Shown: positions 11,901 to 21,403 of the stretch, in pieces
Layout of the letters: each line of letters starts with the position of its first letter
Position numbering within the stretch: position 1 is the first letter of the stretch
Assembly: GCA_963920635.1 (NCBI GenBank)
Contig: OY987298.1
Location: 34,565,787 to 34,629,786 of the forward strand
DNA length: 64,000 nt
Origin: Pseudeuparius sepicola
Taxonomy: Eukaryota > Arthropoda > Insecta > Coleoptera > Anthribidae
Direction: 5' to 3'
Made by a program: the position numbers and the translations under genes
The notes under the pieces: generated by a model
The model's database searches: none
Told to the model about the DNA's origin: nothing
What the model saw: only the letters and a program-made list of their open reading frames with translations

Positions 11901-14900
11901 TTGAGAAAAATATATAAACTTTTGTTTTTTAAATAGAACACCCTGTATATTTTTGGATTTTTGAAATCTACTGGTTCTTCTGATTCCAACGATATATATA
12001 TGTCACATATTTGCTCCACCCGCCTGCTGCAGTATTTCACATTGCATAATTTGACTATATAGTGTAAGGATCAAGAGACCCATGGAAAAACAAATTTGTA
12101 TTTATTCATAGATATCTTAATAACTTTATTAGAACTTTATTAACAACAAGAAAAATAAAATAATAAAGGGTTATATCTCGACTTATCCACTATTAACTTC
12201 GTAACATCTTGTGATATTGTTTTTCCATTTATTTAAGGCATCTCTAATGAATTGAGAGTCTTCCGTATTTAGCTCAAAAATCTCTACTTCTAATTTATTT
12301 GGAAGGGTATTGATATTTTCCGGTCTGTCATAATATATTTTATTTTTTAAATATCCCCACAGAAATATATCCAAGGAAGGCAGGTCCGGGCTGTTTGCCG
12401 GCCATCTAATTGAACCATGTCTTTCTATCCATGAATCATATTTGTCATTAAAATAATTTGGCCCGAATTTTATATGAACGTTTTCGTACGTTTTCGGGAG
12501 AGGGTGGCGCTTGGCGCTCTGTGTAGCGTCACGGTTTAGAAACGGGAGATATATTAGCGTGGACATTTCTAGCCCCATATGTGTAGTGGTACCTAGTGAC
12601 GGTTCCATAAATTCCGTGAAAAATATAAAAAAAACAACTCTTCATCTTTCAATTTTTTGTTAAATGCAAAAGGTAATTTCTAATTTCGACTCATCTATAT
12701 CGAATAATAGTGGAAAATTGAAACTGTCTCTGATATGCGACGTTATACTGTCGCAAATGAAAGACAGGCTTTTGTATATAATAAGACATTTAGAAGCGAA
12801 TTACCTCCTCACAAATAATCCGTTTAAATCTTCTTTAAACGCCGATTTTCCCCCTGAAATTTTTGAAAATGTCAAGGATCGATGAGAAACGGAACTGGAG
12901 GTTATTTATCCAAGAATAGTATATTTCATTACGAGTCTGGAAATAAAGATTTTTCCGTGCGCGCGTGACAAATTCCCGTGTGAGGCGCAGCCGAACACGG
13001 GAAGTCATGCAAGCACGGAAAAATCTATTTCTGGACGTGTAATGAACGATATTTTTTATTATACTTCTTTGAAAACGGAAACTTAAAACATTTTATCGGC
13101 ATATTATAATAAATTTAATTGACAAAAAAATAAACAATGCAGACAATATAGTGTTTGGTATGTAGGTATGATGCGTTTCCATGGTTACTCTCAAATTATT
13201 TCAAAGGTGCTTTGTTGTAAATTAGTTATTGTCAGATAAGGTAAATAAAACGTCAAAAATATTACAGAATTTGTTAAATATCAGAGAGCATATAGAGTTT
13301 CTTAAATTAATTTATTTTGCTGTTTATTTCTATTTTAAAGCCATATATTAGGTATTTTTATTCAGCGCACGGAAAGTTTTTCCATGCGCTGTTTCCGTGC
13401 GCTAGCCCGAAAAACCCCATCTTTCATTATTGCTAAAACAGATGAAAATAAGGCGTTTTCAAAGAAGTATAATAAAAAATTCCATACCTACCTTTTTTGA
13501 CCAATCAGAGGCTCGTATTTTGCTTCGTTGTCATGTCAATTCAAAAAATTTCCGGAAATATTCTCACTTGCTCTAGGCAGCAGGAAGTGATTACAGCGGA
13601 AATTTTTTGACAGATGTCATTATTATAATGTAACATTGTAACATATACTGAACAAAAATTTTGAAAATAATTTCGTTTCATTTACTTGTAGGTATGGAAT
13701 TTTCTTACCAAATCCCCCACGTTCTTGAATTAATATCCGGAAATTTTTCTCTAACACGAATTTTCTTGAAAAATTCGTGTTCTCGAAAAATTTTCTTGTA
13801 TCTAGTACTATGAATTTTCTAGCCACCCATATATGAGGAGAAACCACTACATGCCAATCTTTTTTATTTTGCAAGAAAAAGTTTTTATAAAAAATACATT
13901 TTTCGAAAAAAGTCAAAAATTAAAAAGTTGTTAAAAAGTAGGCCGTGCCTCCGCTGCCGGCAACGGCACCCGAATGAGCCGCCGGCAAGGGCAGCCGAAT
14001 GAGCTGCCGGCAAAGAATTCTTAGGTTTTGACATTAATTACACTTTTACCTATAGATCATTGTCTGAATATTTCAAGATTGCATTCAAATTCTCATTAAC
14101 TGCAATAATATAGTAAGTAGTGCAAGAACAAGGATAAAAATAATAGAATAATATAATATATTTAACAAAAAAGGATACCTACACATTTATTCTTAATGCA
14201 TTAAAGGGTGTTACAGATTGTCCCAGGTTTTTTGATCAGGACTTTGACATTTTGCAGGAAAACTCATTGTACCTATTATGGTGGGTAGTTCATAGAAACA
14301 TTTTTATATAAAAAAAATAATCCCTGGCCCACCATTTCCATTTTTTAAATTTGCTTCAAATATTTTTTTATTTAAATGCTTCCGAATGTAGGAAAAAGTA
14401 TTTACTACCATTCTCGTAAGCAGTAAAATAAGTGACAGAAATTAAACCCGCCTACCAAGTATAATTTGTAAAAACTCTTATCTAAATTTGGAAAAAAAGT
14501 ACCTAATTCTATTATATTATCAATTTAATCAAAAATATGAAGAATAAAAAAGTTTATGAATTGATTGGGTTACAGAATACGAAGTTTTCTTTTTTTAAAT
14601 AATCTAAGATGTAAACAAATAAAAAACAAGCTTTTACACTAAAACGAATAGTAGTATATGTCCTAACAAGTGCGGAATGCGCCACTTTTCCGCACGCGAT
14701 TGTAGTTGGCTGAACGACGCGTAGCGGAGTTCAGCCAAGAAATCGAGTATGGAAAAGACACTTTCCGCAAGAGTTAGGAACACTATTTTTTCTACAAGCG
14801 TGCGGAAAAGTAAGACACTTTTCCGCACGCATTTTAGTTTAGAAAGTGTCACTTTTCCGCACTAGTGCGGAAAAGTATTGCGGAAAAATACTTTTCCGCA

Positions 14901-17900
14901 CTAGTGCGGAAAAGTGACACTTTCGAAACTAAAATGCGTGCGGAAAAGTACACTTTTCTCTTGTAGAAAAAATAATTTTAGGTTTTCATTAAGGTAATCC
15001 AATGCAAGATTGCGACAAGCTTTTTAAAATCGAAAAGCTTGTTGGGTTTATAGACATAAAAATATACGTATCTACCAATTAATTTTATTGGACAATGATT
15101 GGTTCATAGACAAGTACCTACTTGTATGTATTTTGTTTACAATTCGCGCAACAAGCTTTTTGATTTAAAAAAGTTTGTGTCAATTTGGCACTGAATTACA
15201 TTAACAAAAACCTAAACTTATTTTATTCATTTGTTTTTAAAAAGGTTTTTTGCCTTTTATTTTATTTCGTGCTTTTTAGTATTTGATTCCTATGTCATGA
15301 GGGTGGTAAAGAAATTTAGTCCGCCACCTTGGGGTGTCCTCCCCATCTTGGGGCATCCGCCATCATGTCAAGGAAGTTGTGAAGATAATCCGCCATCTTG
15401 GGGCGGCCGCCATATTGGATTTACTATGATGTCACTCTCCGCCATTTTGAACAAATTACAGTATTAAGTATATTAGATTGTATTGTCACCAGAACCAAAA
15501 GTGTGTGCAAAATTTTAGTTCAATAGGTTGGGGGAAACTGGTTTAAAGATTTGGCAATATTGGACCCGCACATACCTACTAACTATATGTATAACATAGA
15601 TACTAACTGGGGAAGTCAAATAAAAGCTGTAATAAAAGACGAATAGGTATTACGGGTTTTTACCCTTAGGATACATAGAGTGCAAACACCTAGTAGTTCT
15701 ACCGTAAAGTGTCTTACAACTAGTTGCGGTAACGTATCCCAGAATTCAAGTTTATAGATTCAACTGTTTTTCGGAAAAAATAACAAATTCTTTGTCCTTG
15801 TTAAGGCGGGAATAGCTTTGCAGGCGAGGCTTAAATTGAAAATTTTTATATGATAGACCCTGCTCCATAAAACTACCGGGCAGAACAATTTTCCAAATAT
15901 TTGCATATCATTACGGAGCACCCTGTATAAAATTCGTTAAATAATGAAAAATGGCATGAGACAAGTTACGAAATTTTAGCAATGAATGGAAACTTAACCT
16001 ACTATTTTGTAACACCGTGTAAGTATAAATTTGTAAAAGGGCGTGTGGACAATAATATCTCGTTTTCCAAATTATGTTCTTCTACGCGCTGCGACGGCAG
16101 TTTTTAGACGCGACATTTCAGTTTTCGAACTCAATTCGATTCGAAAAGTTTTTCAGTTTCCCGCTTATTCTGTGTGGCCACATTTCGCGGTAATGATAGG
16201 CACTCATCGAAAGCCGCTAGTCAATTTTTGGGGCTCCATTGCCGGCATCTGAGAAAAACATCCAGGCGCAACCGGCGCCGGCAGCCATTAGTTTATTTTG
16301 CGGGCACCGTTGCCGGCAGCGGAGGCACTGCCTAAAAAGTAACGTACAAGGGATGTTGTATGTTAATTCGATCTAGGGACATTATAGTTTCTGTACAGCT
16401 GAATAATAATTTACACGATTTTCAGTTAGGTAATATGTTCTACAATAAAGCATCGTATTATATTGAACTTTGGTACAAATATGTCATCAAGAAAAAAATA
16501 CAAAATTGGCTTTAGGCAAAACACCATTGGTTTTCTTGAAATAGGAAATCAACATTTTGTCGAATTCAATCCGTTCTGTTTTGATACATACTCATATATA
16601 GTAAATTTTTCTCACTTTGTGAAATACGAAAGTGGTATGCGTTAATTTTATTTTTAAAATGTTTTGGGGCACATATTGCCGATTTCAATGCAAGCGGTTG
16701 ATTTTATCGTTATTAAGTAGGTACCGACGTCGGAGCGCCACCAACTTGAGGAGTGTCAAATCCTACGCGGATTTTTTGTCGTTTTTTACGGCACCCCTAT
16801 CTACAGGATTTTTCTATACTGCTACATCCCCTACGAGTCCGCTACAATTATATTTGAGATTGAGGTTGATTTACACAACAAAAATTAGGATTTTATTCTT
16901 CGATTTCTATAGTCCTCCTTACGGCAGAATGCGTGCGACGTAAGGGGGAAGAACTCGCAAATATTATAGAATTAGTCACAGTTCTGGGGCGCAGCTCAAT
17001 TTTGTGTAACTCACTGAATTAATTTTCATATAATTGTTATTTAATTTATTGTTAATATTATTCTTAACGGTGATGCCTCAGACTATGGAGGAAGGCAAAC
17101 CCTTACAACATTGGCAATTATTTCTCGTGCTTGAGAATGCAACGTTCTTCCCTGTTTACTCATTTTGCACACGTTAACTCCCGAACATACGAAACGCTAC
17201 TGAGCTCTCTGAGCCTGCGGAAAAAACTTGCCAGCGGCCTAAAAAATGAGGTCTGTGTGGTAGACCAAATACGCAGTTAACTTTACGTACTATAGAAACA
17301 GGCACAAAACGCGTTGGCTAACTGCTTTTGTCAGCCGACTGCTTGGTAGAAGTGCTGTGTTGCCGTATTTCAAAGGGGATGGTAGACGCGACGATGTTGA
17401 AAAAAATATAATAGGTGTTTTATCACACCGCGTTAAAAATAAATGATAAACAAAAATGGGTAAGTGGTCCCGTGATGCAAGCTTTATTTTTTCGGTATAA
17501 CAGAGTTCAGAAATTCGGCTTCAATATGATAAAACTTGTATTCGCCAATAAATAACGACTACTCGTATAGGAAATCTCGCAACGCTGCCCGCATTCTTTA
17601 GAAACGTTTTCTTTCGTGCTTTGGACTATAATACCTAACTCCGTGAAACCTAAAATTGTAAAAATGGCCCAAATGGACGAAGGGCTTTTCGGATTAGGGT
17701 GTCATTCGGCATGAGAAAGGCCCACTCGAATGTTGAACTCGATCGGCGATCTAGGTTCAAAGCGATTCTCAAAATTGAAAACTGCGTCCTCTACAACCCG
17801 AAACATGAACATACATACATAATATCAGCTGGCAGAGAAGCGGGGACCACTATAAACACCTACCGGCTGGGCCGGTCACTCTGCAACAAAAGTACTCTTT

Positions 17901-19212
17901 TGTTGCAGAGTGGAAATATGCGCTAAAATTATAAACCAGCTAGACCAAAAATAACCCTAAAAAGTGACGAGTAAAAGCACGACGCAAAAACAGCCCGCGT
18001 GGCGCCTTCTGTGAGATACGTAGAAATTTCTTCCTCGTATCAACTGATTGTCCATTCGAAAAAACACAGTGGTGCGAAATTTCCAATTTTAAAAAAAAGA
18101 AGTACCTATCTCTTAAACAAACAACATTTCTATAAGGCATATTGGCCTTAATCGTCATATTTTGGTTCCTCCTTTCTCCGGTTTCGGTATTTCCCATTCC
18201 CCGTGAAACACCCTGCACAATACAACATTTTCTAGATTTTGCGAAATGTCATTTTCAGCATTTTTTAAATGCCAAACACGACATGAAAAATGAACTTTAT
18301 TAGACCAATGCATGTATCTGAATTTGTATTTTTTTTTAAATCGAACATTATGCACTTTGGGTGTCTGGACATAAATAGTTACCTAGTTTGTCAAAACTTG
18401 GTAAATAGATGGTAAATAGCAAACTCTGGCGCTCAAACTCAACTTTTTGGTTATAATTGATTGCAATGTAGCAACATAGCTCTCCAGAGCCAACCCTGAC
18501 TGTTTTCTCTGAAGCGGGAGAGTTGAGTTACTAGGCTTCTAAGATTAATTTGTCCCACCTTTGAAACTTCAACAAAAAAAAACTTTCGCATTTTAATTTT
18601 TAGTAGGCCTTCGACATTGTGTCGTTAAATAAAAAAAATTGCTAAATGGTTTTCGTGAAAAGCGGGTATATAAAAAATCTCAACCGGCCCTGGATTTGCA
18701 TTTGGAAAATGGTAAGAAAGTCAAAAGAAGCGGCTTTTGAAGATACAGATTTTATGGATTTGTATATGTTTGAATGTATATTATAGACACCCTGAATTTC
18801 TCATATTCTGTATATCTCCCAAAAAATAGAGATATATTGAAATTAATTTTAACATGAATGTCGAGATAGATAGCAACATTATGAGTTAATTTCATTATTT
18901 CCATATAACCAGTGGCGGAGGCACGGAGTTCAGAGATATTAATAATTCTACAAAAAGAGTAATTTTTTATCCCATGTTGAAGTACTTCTACAAGAAACTA
19001 ACTCACCTTGTATATTTGGAATTTTGTTGAGTCGAGGAATAAAAATCAATGATTTTTGGTAGATGTATTCAGTTTGTAAAATAATATCTGTTTCAGTTTG
19101 TAAAATAAAATGTTCGATCTACAAGTAACTTACTCTCTTCATGATGGTGTACGAGTACTTCAGATGAAACTGTAGCAACAATAACTATAATGATCAAAAA
19201 TGATGAATACAT
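5615..19212 (-). CDS. gene A: takeout-like / JHBP-domain secreted protein (5 exons, 251 aa)
   Basis: Predicted secreted carrier of small hydrophobic ligands (takeout/JHBP family; members act in haemolymph, antennae and fat body in feeding, courtship and hormone transport). Exons: 19134-19212, 11584-11673, 11375-11522, 10276-10409, 5615-5919. They join into 756 nt with no internal stop, and all junctions are GT-AG. Residues 1-17 (MYSSFLIIIVIVATVSS) form a signal peptide. Cys35 and Cys42 match the conserved N-terminal disulphide pair. The C-terminal exon has the family pattern KVTSYDLQ..PDYVHF..ENLHDGNPEL and ends VFERVPLKEFYDQ. Length is normal for the family. Introns 1 and 4 are swollen by transposons (7.5 and 4.4 kb). 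The specific ligand and role cannot be told from sequence. Confidence 0.9.
6925..7037 (-). repeat. inverted copy of transposase codons inside the mariner
   Basis: The segment is the reverse complement, with scattered mismatches, of 7538-7653 in the transposase gene. It lies just inside the left inverted repeat and upstream of the transposase ATG. Confidence 0.8.
7159..8239 (+). pseudogene. mariner-type DDE transposase with one frameshift
   Basis: Cut-and-paste transposase of the Tc1/mariner superfamily. The N-terminal part (7159 onward, MPFQFTNEEQADIHFCYG) is a helix-turn-helix domain of the DUF4817 type found on insect mariner-like proteins. The catalytic part has Asp in WTDES (about 7624), Asp in QLDGCPAH (about 7900) and Asp in PPRSPD (about 8010); the last two are about 36 residues apart. 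The two halves are in different frames: the first runs on to 7590, and the second fits from about 7496. A one-base loss near 7496 therefore breaks the gene. The stop at 8237-8239 lies inside the right inverted repeat. Everything else looks intact. Confidence 0.88.
9011..9950. mobile_element. palindromic mariner-type MITE with a nested palindrome
   Basis: The ends read CAGGGTGATTCAGTTTTATT and its complement, with TA on both sides. A second inverted pair lies inside (9075-9130 with 9590-9655, GAACCACCTTGTATAGC), and the centre near 9360 is also palindromic. There is no coding sequence. A related but older copy lies at 42245-43079. Confidence 0.85.
10276..10409 (-). CDS. gene A exon 4
   Basis: 134 nt, as in genes B and C. 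Encodes LDLDKGELSFSHVIPKFIQK and continues to GYHEAEFG. Acceptor TTTTAG, donor GTAAGA. Confidence 0.9.
10441..11370. other. gene A intron 3, repeat-like
   Basis: The segment starts with a mariner-type end (ACAGGGTGAGTCAG at 10443) but I found no matching inverted end. The frame at 10908-11294 has no recognisable domain. Confidence 0.4.
11375..11522 (-). CDS. gene A exon 3
   Basis: 148 nt, the same length as in genes B and C. Encodes NEKLNTPPINPLEIKELNIP and continues to the VKNA end. Donor GTAAGT. Intron 2 behind exon 2 is only 61 nt. Confidence 0.88.
11584..11673 (-). CDS. gene A exon 2 (Cys pair)
   Basis: Acceptor after a poly-pyrimidine tract ending TTTAG, donor GTAAAA. Encodes YHGLFKNCTGGNETCLANAI and the following helix (QQALAVLGP). 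One codon longer than exon 2 of genes B and C, just before the first Cys. Confidence 0.88.
12183..12460 (-). pseudogene. Tc1/mariner transposase C-terminal remnant
   Basis: The minus frame contains RWPANSPDLPSLDIFLWGYL followed by KNKIYYDRPENI, the typical end of an insect mariner-like transposase (third catalytic Asp in SPD). Upstream, similarity fades before 12608 and the first two catalytic residues are missing. It lies in gene A intron 1. Confidence 0.7.
12955..13490. mobile_element. MITE family R, copy 2 (uninterrupted)
   Basis: The ends carry inverted repeats (TTATTATACTTCTTTGAAAA and its complement) and repeated TTTCCGTGC motifs. It serves as the intact reference for copy 1 at 6060-10175. 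Confidence 0.7.
14786..14972. repeat. palindrome rich in TTTTCCGCAC motifs inside MULE X
   Basis: Nearly perfect fold-back centred at 14879, with several CTTTTCCGCA/TGCGGAAAAG units. The related stretch 14670-14785 has further TTTCCGCA motifs. It is absent from copy Y, so it is probably a nested mini-element. Confidence 0.7.
15321..15449. repeat. cluster of CCGCCATNTTG motifs inside MULE X
   Basis: Five CCGCCA(T/C)-type units (CCGCCACCTTGG, CCGCCATCATG, CCGCCATCTTGG, CCGCCATATTGG, CCGCCATTTTG) occur within about 130 bp. The motif resembles the YY1/Pho binding site. Function not shown. Confidence 0.5.
16480..17660. repeat. mosaic of two dispersed repeat families
   Basis: 16480-16720 resembles 35820-36100 (shared CAATCCGTT, GCAA.CGGTTGATTT). 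16920-17640 is an inverted relative of 54385-54990 (shared TTTTGTGCCTGTTTCTATAG and many other blocks). No gene is seen. Confidence 0.65.
17877..17912. repeat. perfect 16-bp-stem hairpin with a 4-nt loop
   Basis: CACTCTGCAACAAAAG, loop TACT, then the exact complement. It lies next to repeat-derived sequence in gene A intron 1. Confidence 0.85.
17940..19133. other. gene A intron 1, degenerate MITE sequence
   Basis: 17940-18230 resembles repeats at 36130-36220 (CTCTTAAACAAACAACATTT) and 57310-57490. Lone mariner-like ends lie near 18790 and 19010. No gene is seen. Confidence 0.45.
19134..19212 (-). CDS. gene A exon 1 (signal peptide)
   Basis: ATG at 19212-19210, 26 codons plus one base, then donor GTAAGT. 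The start was chosen because it opens a perfect signal peptide and matches exon 1 of gene C (MYSSFLI). The last base joins exon 2 in phase 1. Confidence 0.85.
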
Positions 19213-19305
19213 TGCAAGGCAGAATAATTAAATCTTCGACTAACGACCAACGAAACCCGGATTATAAATGAAAATTTTTAATTAGAAATTATATATAATT
19301 ACTGA

Positions 19306-19312
19306 TTATATA
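19306..19312 (-). promoter_or_regulatory. TATA box of gene A
   Basis: TATATAA on the minus strand, about 95 nt before the start codon. The gene C TATA box lies at a similar distance (about 90 nt). The 5' leader shares GATTTAATTATT with gene C just upstream of the ATG. Confidence 0.5.
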
Positions 19313-19837
19313 AACTTACTGATATCTGTTTATGTTGTATGCATATGCATATATGCTTATTGTTGAATGTAGGTACTTGTCATAACGATAACTTTTGCCC
19401 GTCTTATCGAAGTTAGTTATACAATCCGATATATTATAATTTATTATTATTAAAGGGCGGAATATATGCGTTTTTGCATATTTTAATCAATTTCGCAAAA
19501 CATTGCATATTTCTGGAAAAACCTAATTTTTGTGCATATTTGCATGTTTTTCCTATATTTATTTATAGAGATAAGATATAACCAAGATTATGAGAGCCCA
19601 TACACAACTCGCAGTGTGAAGTGCAAAGTCAAGAAATCCTGAAAAATATGCGGATGTAGCTAACCAACTTGTTTTTAATAAAGTTAATTTTAGTTTTATA
19701 CCAGATATAATCCTTTCATTATAAAGTAGAAATTTACGTTTAAGTGAATCTAGTGATTTTGTTCAAACATTTTCCGCTAAATGTAGAAAGGTTACCGGTG
19801 ATGTAGGTATTAAAGTTAGAAGAAAAATATGTGCTAC

Positions 19838-20015
19838 GAGTGGCGTAACCGGGGGGGCTTTGGGAGCTTTACCCCCCCCCCAAGATCTGTCACGTGGTAT
19901 TTATTTCTAAATAAAATTTATTTTAAAACAATAGTTTTTCTGTAAATATTACCGAAGAATTTTTTTTTTCAATAATTAGCCCCCCTCCCAACTTTACATT
20001 CTGAGTACGCCACTG
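19838..20015. mobile_element. 178-bp hAT-type MITE, copy 1
   Basis: Ends (C)AGTGGCGTA.CC and TACGCCACTG, with a 6/8 matching duplication (TGTGCTAC / GATGCTAC). Poly-G/C runs flank an AT-rich core. A second copy lies in opposite orientation at 27398-27576. It interrupts the hAT coding remnant. Confidence 0.85.
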
Positions 20016-20445
20016 GATGCTACTGTAGAAAGGAATAAAGGGTTCAAATCTTTAATGGCAGTAAATACTATTTTTGATGGTAAATCATCCAACGAAGTTG
20101 CACCTTGGCCTTATCCCTTACTTCCCAAATTAAAGTATTGTCCTATTACATTGCAGATGTTGAGAGGAGCTTTTCTAGAATATATAAACATATTATACAA
20201 TATACTATATACTATACAATTTCAAATTAAAATGTTTTTATAATTCTGTTTTAATATAGGTATTTTAAGAGGTATTGTATGTATCTACTTGTTTTCCTTT
20301 TATTTTTCTTAAAATAAACCTTTTCTCTAAAATCAGTTTTGGTGTTTTTTAAGGTATTTTTACATGTAAAATAAATGCATATTATAGCATATTTGGCCAA
20401 ATAAATGCATATTATTGCATATTTTAAATAAAAATGATGCATATA

Positions 20446-21346
20446 CAGTGTGTCCCAGGCTTAGCGAATTTATAGGTGTAAATGACAAAAAAAATTCGAG
20501 TTGAAAATTGAGCTTCTGGGGTTCCGCTCTGCTTAGTTTGAAACTAATTTTTGACATAATTTTACTTTCGAAAAATCAAGTACGCCTTGGAAGTTTTGAA
20601 AATACCGATTTTGTACACTAGTATAAAGTGCTCCCTCTGTAGCTTTTACGACAAAATGTTATTAAAGAAAGTTGTTCAGAACGAAAAACTGAGTACCTGT
20701 GCAAAATTTCAAAATCCTAGGCCTCCTTTGATTTTTGTCCCTTTTTTATTGGAAAAGTGGGAAAAAGTGACGTTTTGGTAAAAGATATTAAAAAAATATT
20801 ATTAAATAAACTTGTTTAGAATTGAAAATTGCGTACCTATGCATTAAAATAACTTTGACAGTAACTCTACCTACACAGACAATATAAAAATCAAGCACAC
20901 AATGATAAAATAACAGTCAAAAAATTAATGTAGCCGATTATTACTAAATTTAGCATACGTACACAATTTTCAATTCTGAACAACTTTCTTTAATATTATT
21001 TTGTAATATCTTTTACCAAAACGACACTTTTTCCCACTTTTCCAATAAAAAAGGAACAAAAATCAAAGGAGGCCTAGGATTTTAAAATTTTGCACAGATA
21101 CTCAGTTTTTCATTCTGAACAACTTTCTTTAATAACATTTTGTCGTAAACGCTATAGAGGGGGCACTTTACTAGTGTACAAAATCAGAATTTTCAAAATT
21201 TCCAAAGCGTACTTGATTTTTCGAAAGTAAAATTATGTCAAAAATTAGTTTCAAACTAGGCAGGGCGGAACCCCAGGAGCTCAATTTTCAACACGAAACT
21301 CTTTTGTCATTGATACCTATAAATTCGCTAATCCTGGGACACACTG
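20446..21346. mobile_element. 901-bp palindromic mariner-type MITE
   Basis: Ends CAGTGTGTCCCAGG and complement, with TA at both sides. The two halves are inverted copies over nearly the whole length, with an unpaired centre near 20870-20950. No coding sequence. Confidence 0.88.
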
Positions 21347-21403
21347 TATATGCGCATATTTCGATTGAAATTAAATGCATATATTCCGCCCTTTAATTAT
21401 TAT

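Larger units (their letters stand above)
13941..16332. mobile_element. Mutator-like (MULE) non-autonomous element, copy X
   Basis: Terminal inverted repeats GGC.GTGCCTCCGCTGCCGGCA, flanked by a perfect 9-bp direct repeat TAAAAAGTA (13932-13940 and 16333-16341). A 9-bp duplication points to the Mutator superfamily. The interior aligns in reverse orientation with copy Y (26969-29516). X has private inserts, including the palindrome at 14786-14972. No transposase frame is seen. It lies in gene A intron 1. Confidence 0.85.
19451..21395. mobile_element. dead hAT element with two nested MITEs
   Basis: Ends TAAAGGGCGGAATATATGC and complement, flanked by a perfect 8-bp duplication ATTATTAT (19443-19450, 21396-21403), as expected for hAT. 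The remaining plus-strand coding shreds (about 19760-19840 and 20020-20180) include WPYPLLPKLKYCPITLQMLR, which resembles the C-terminal dimerisation region of hAT transposases. Two MITEs (19838-20015 and 20446-21346) were inserted later. Without them the element is about 865 bp, so it is internally deleted. Confidence 0.8.
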
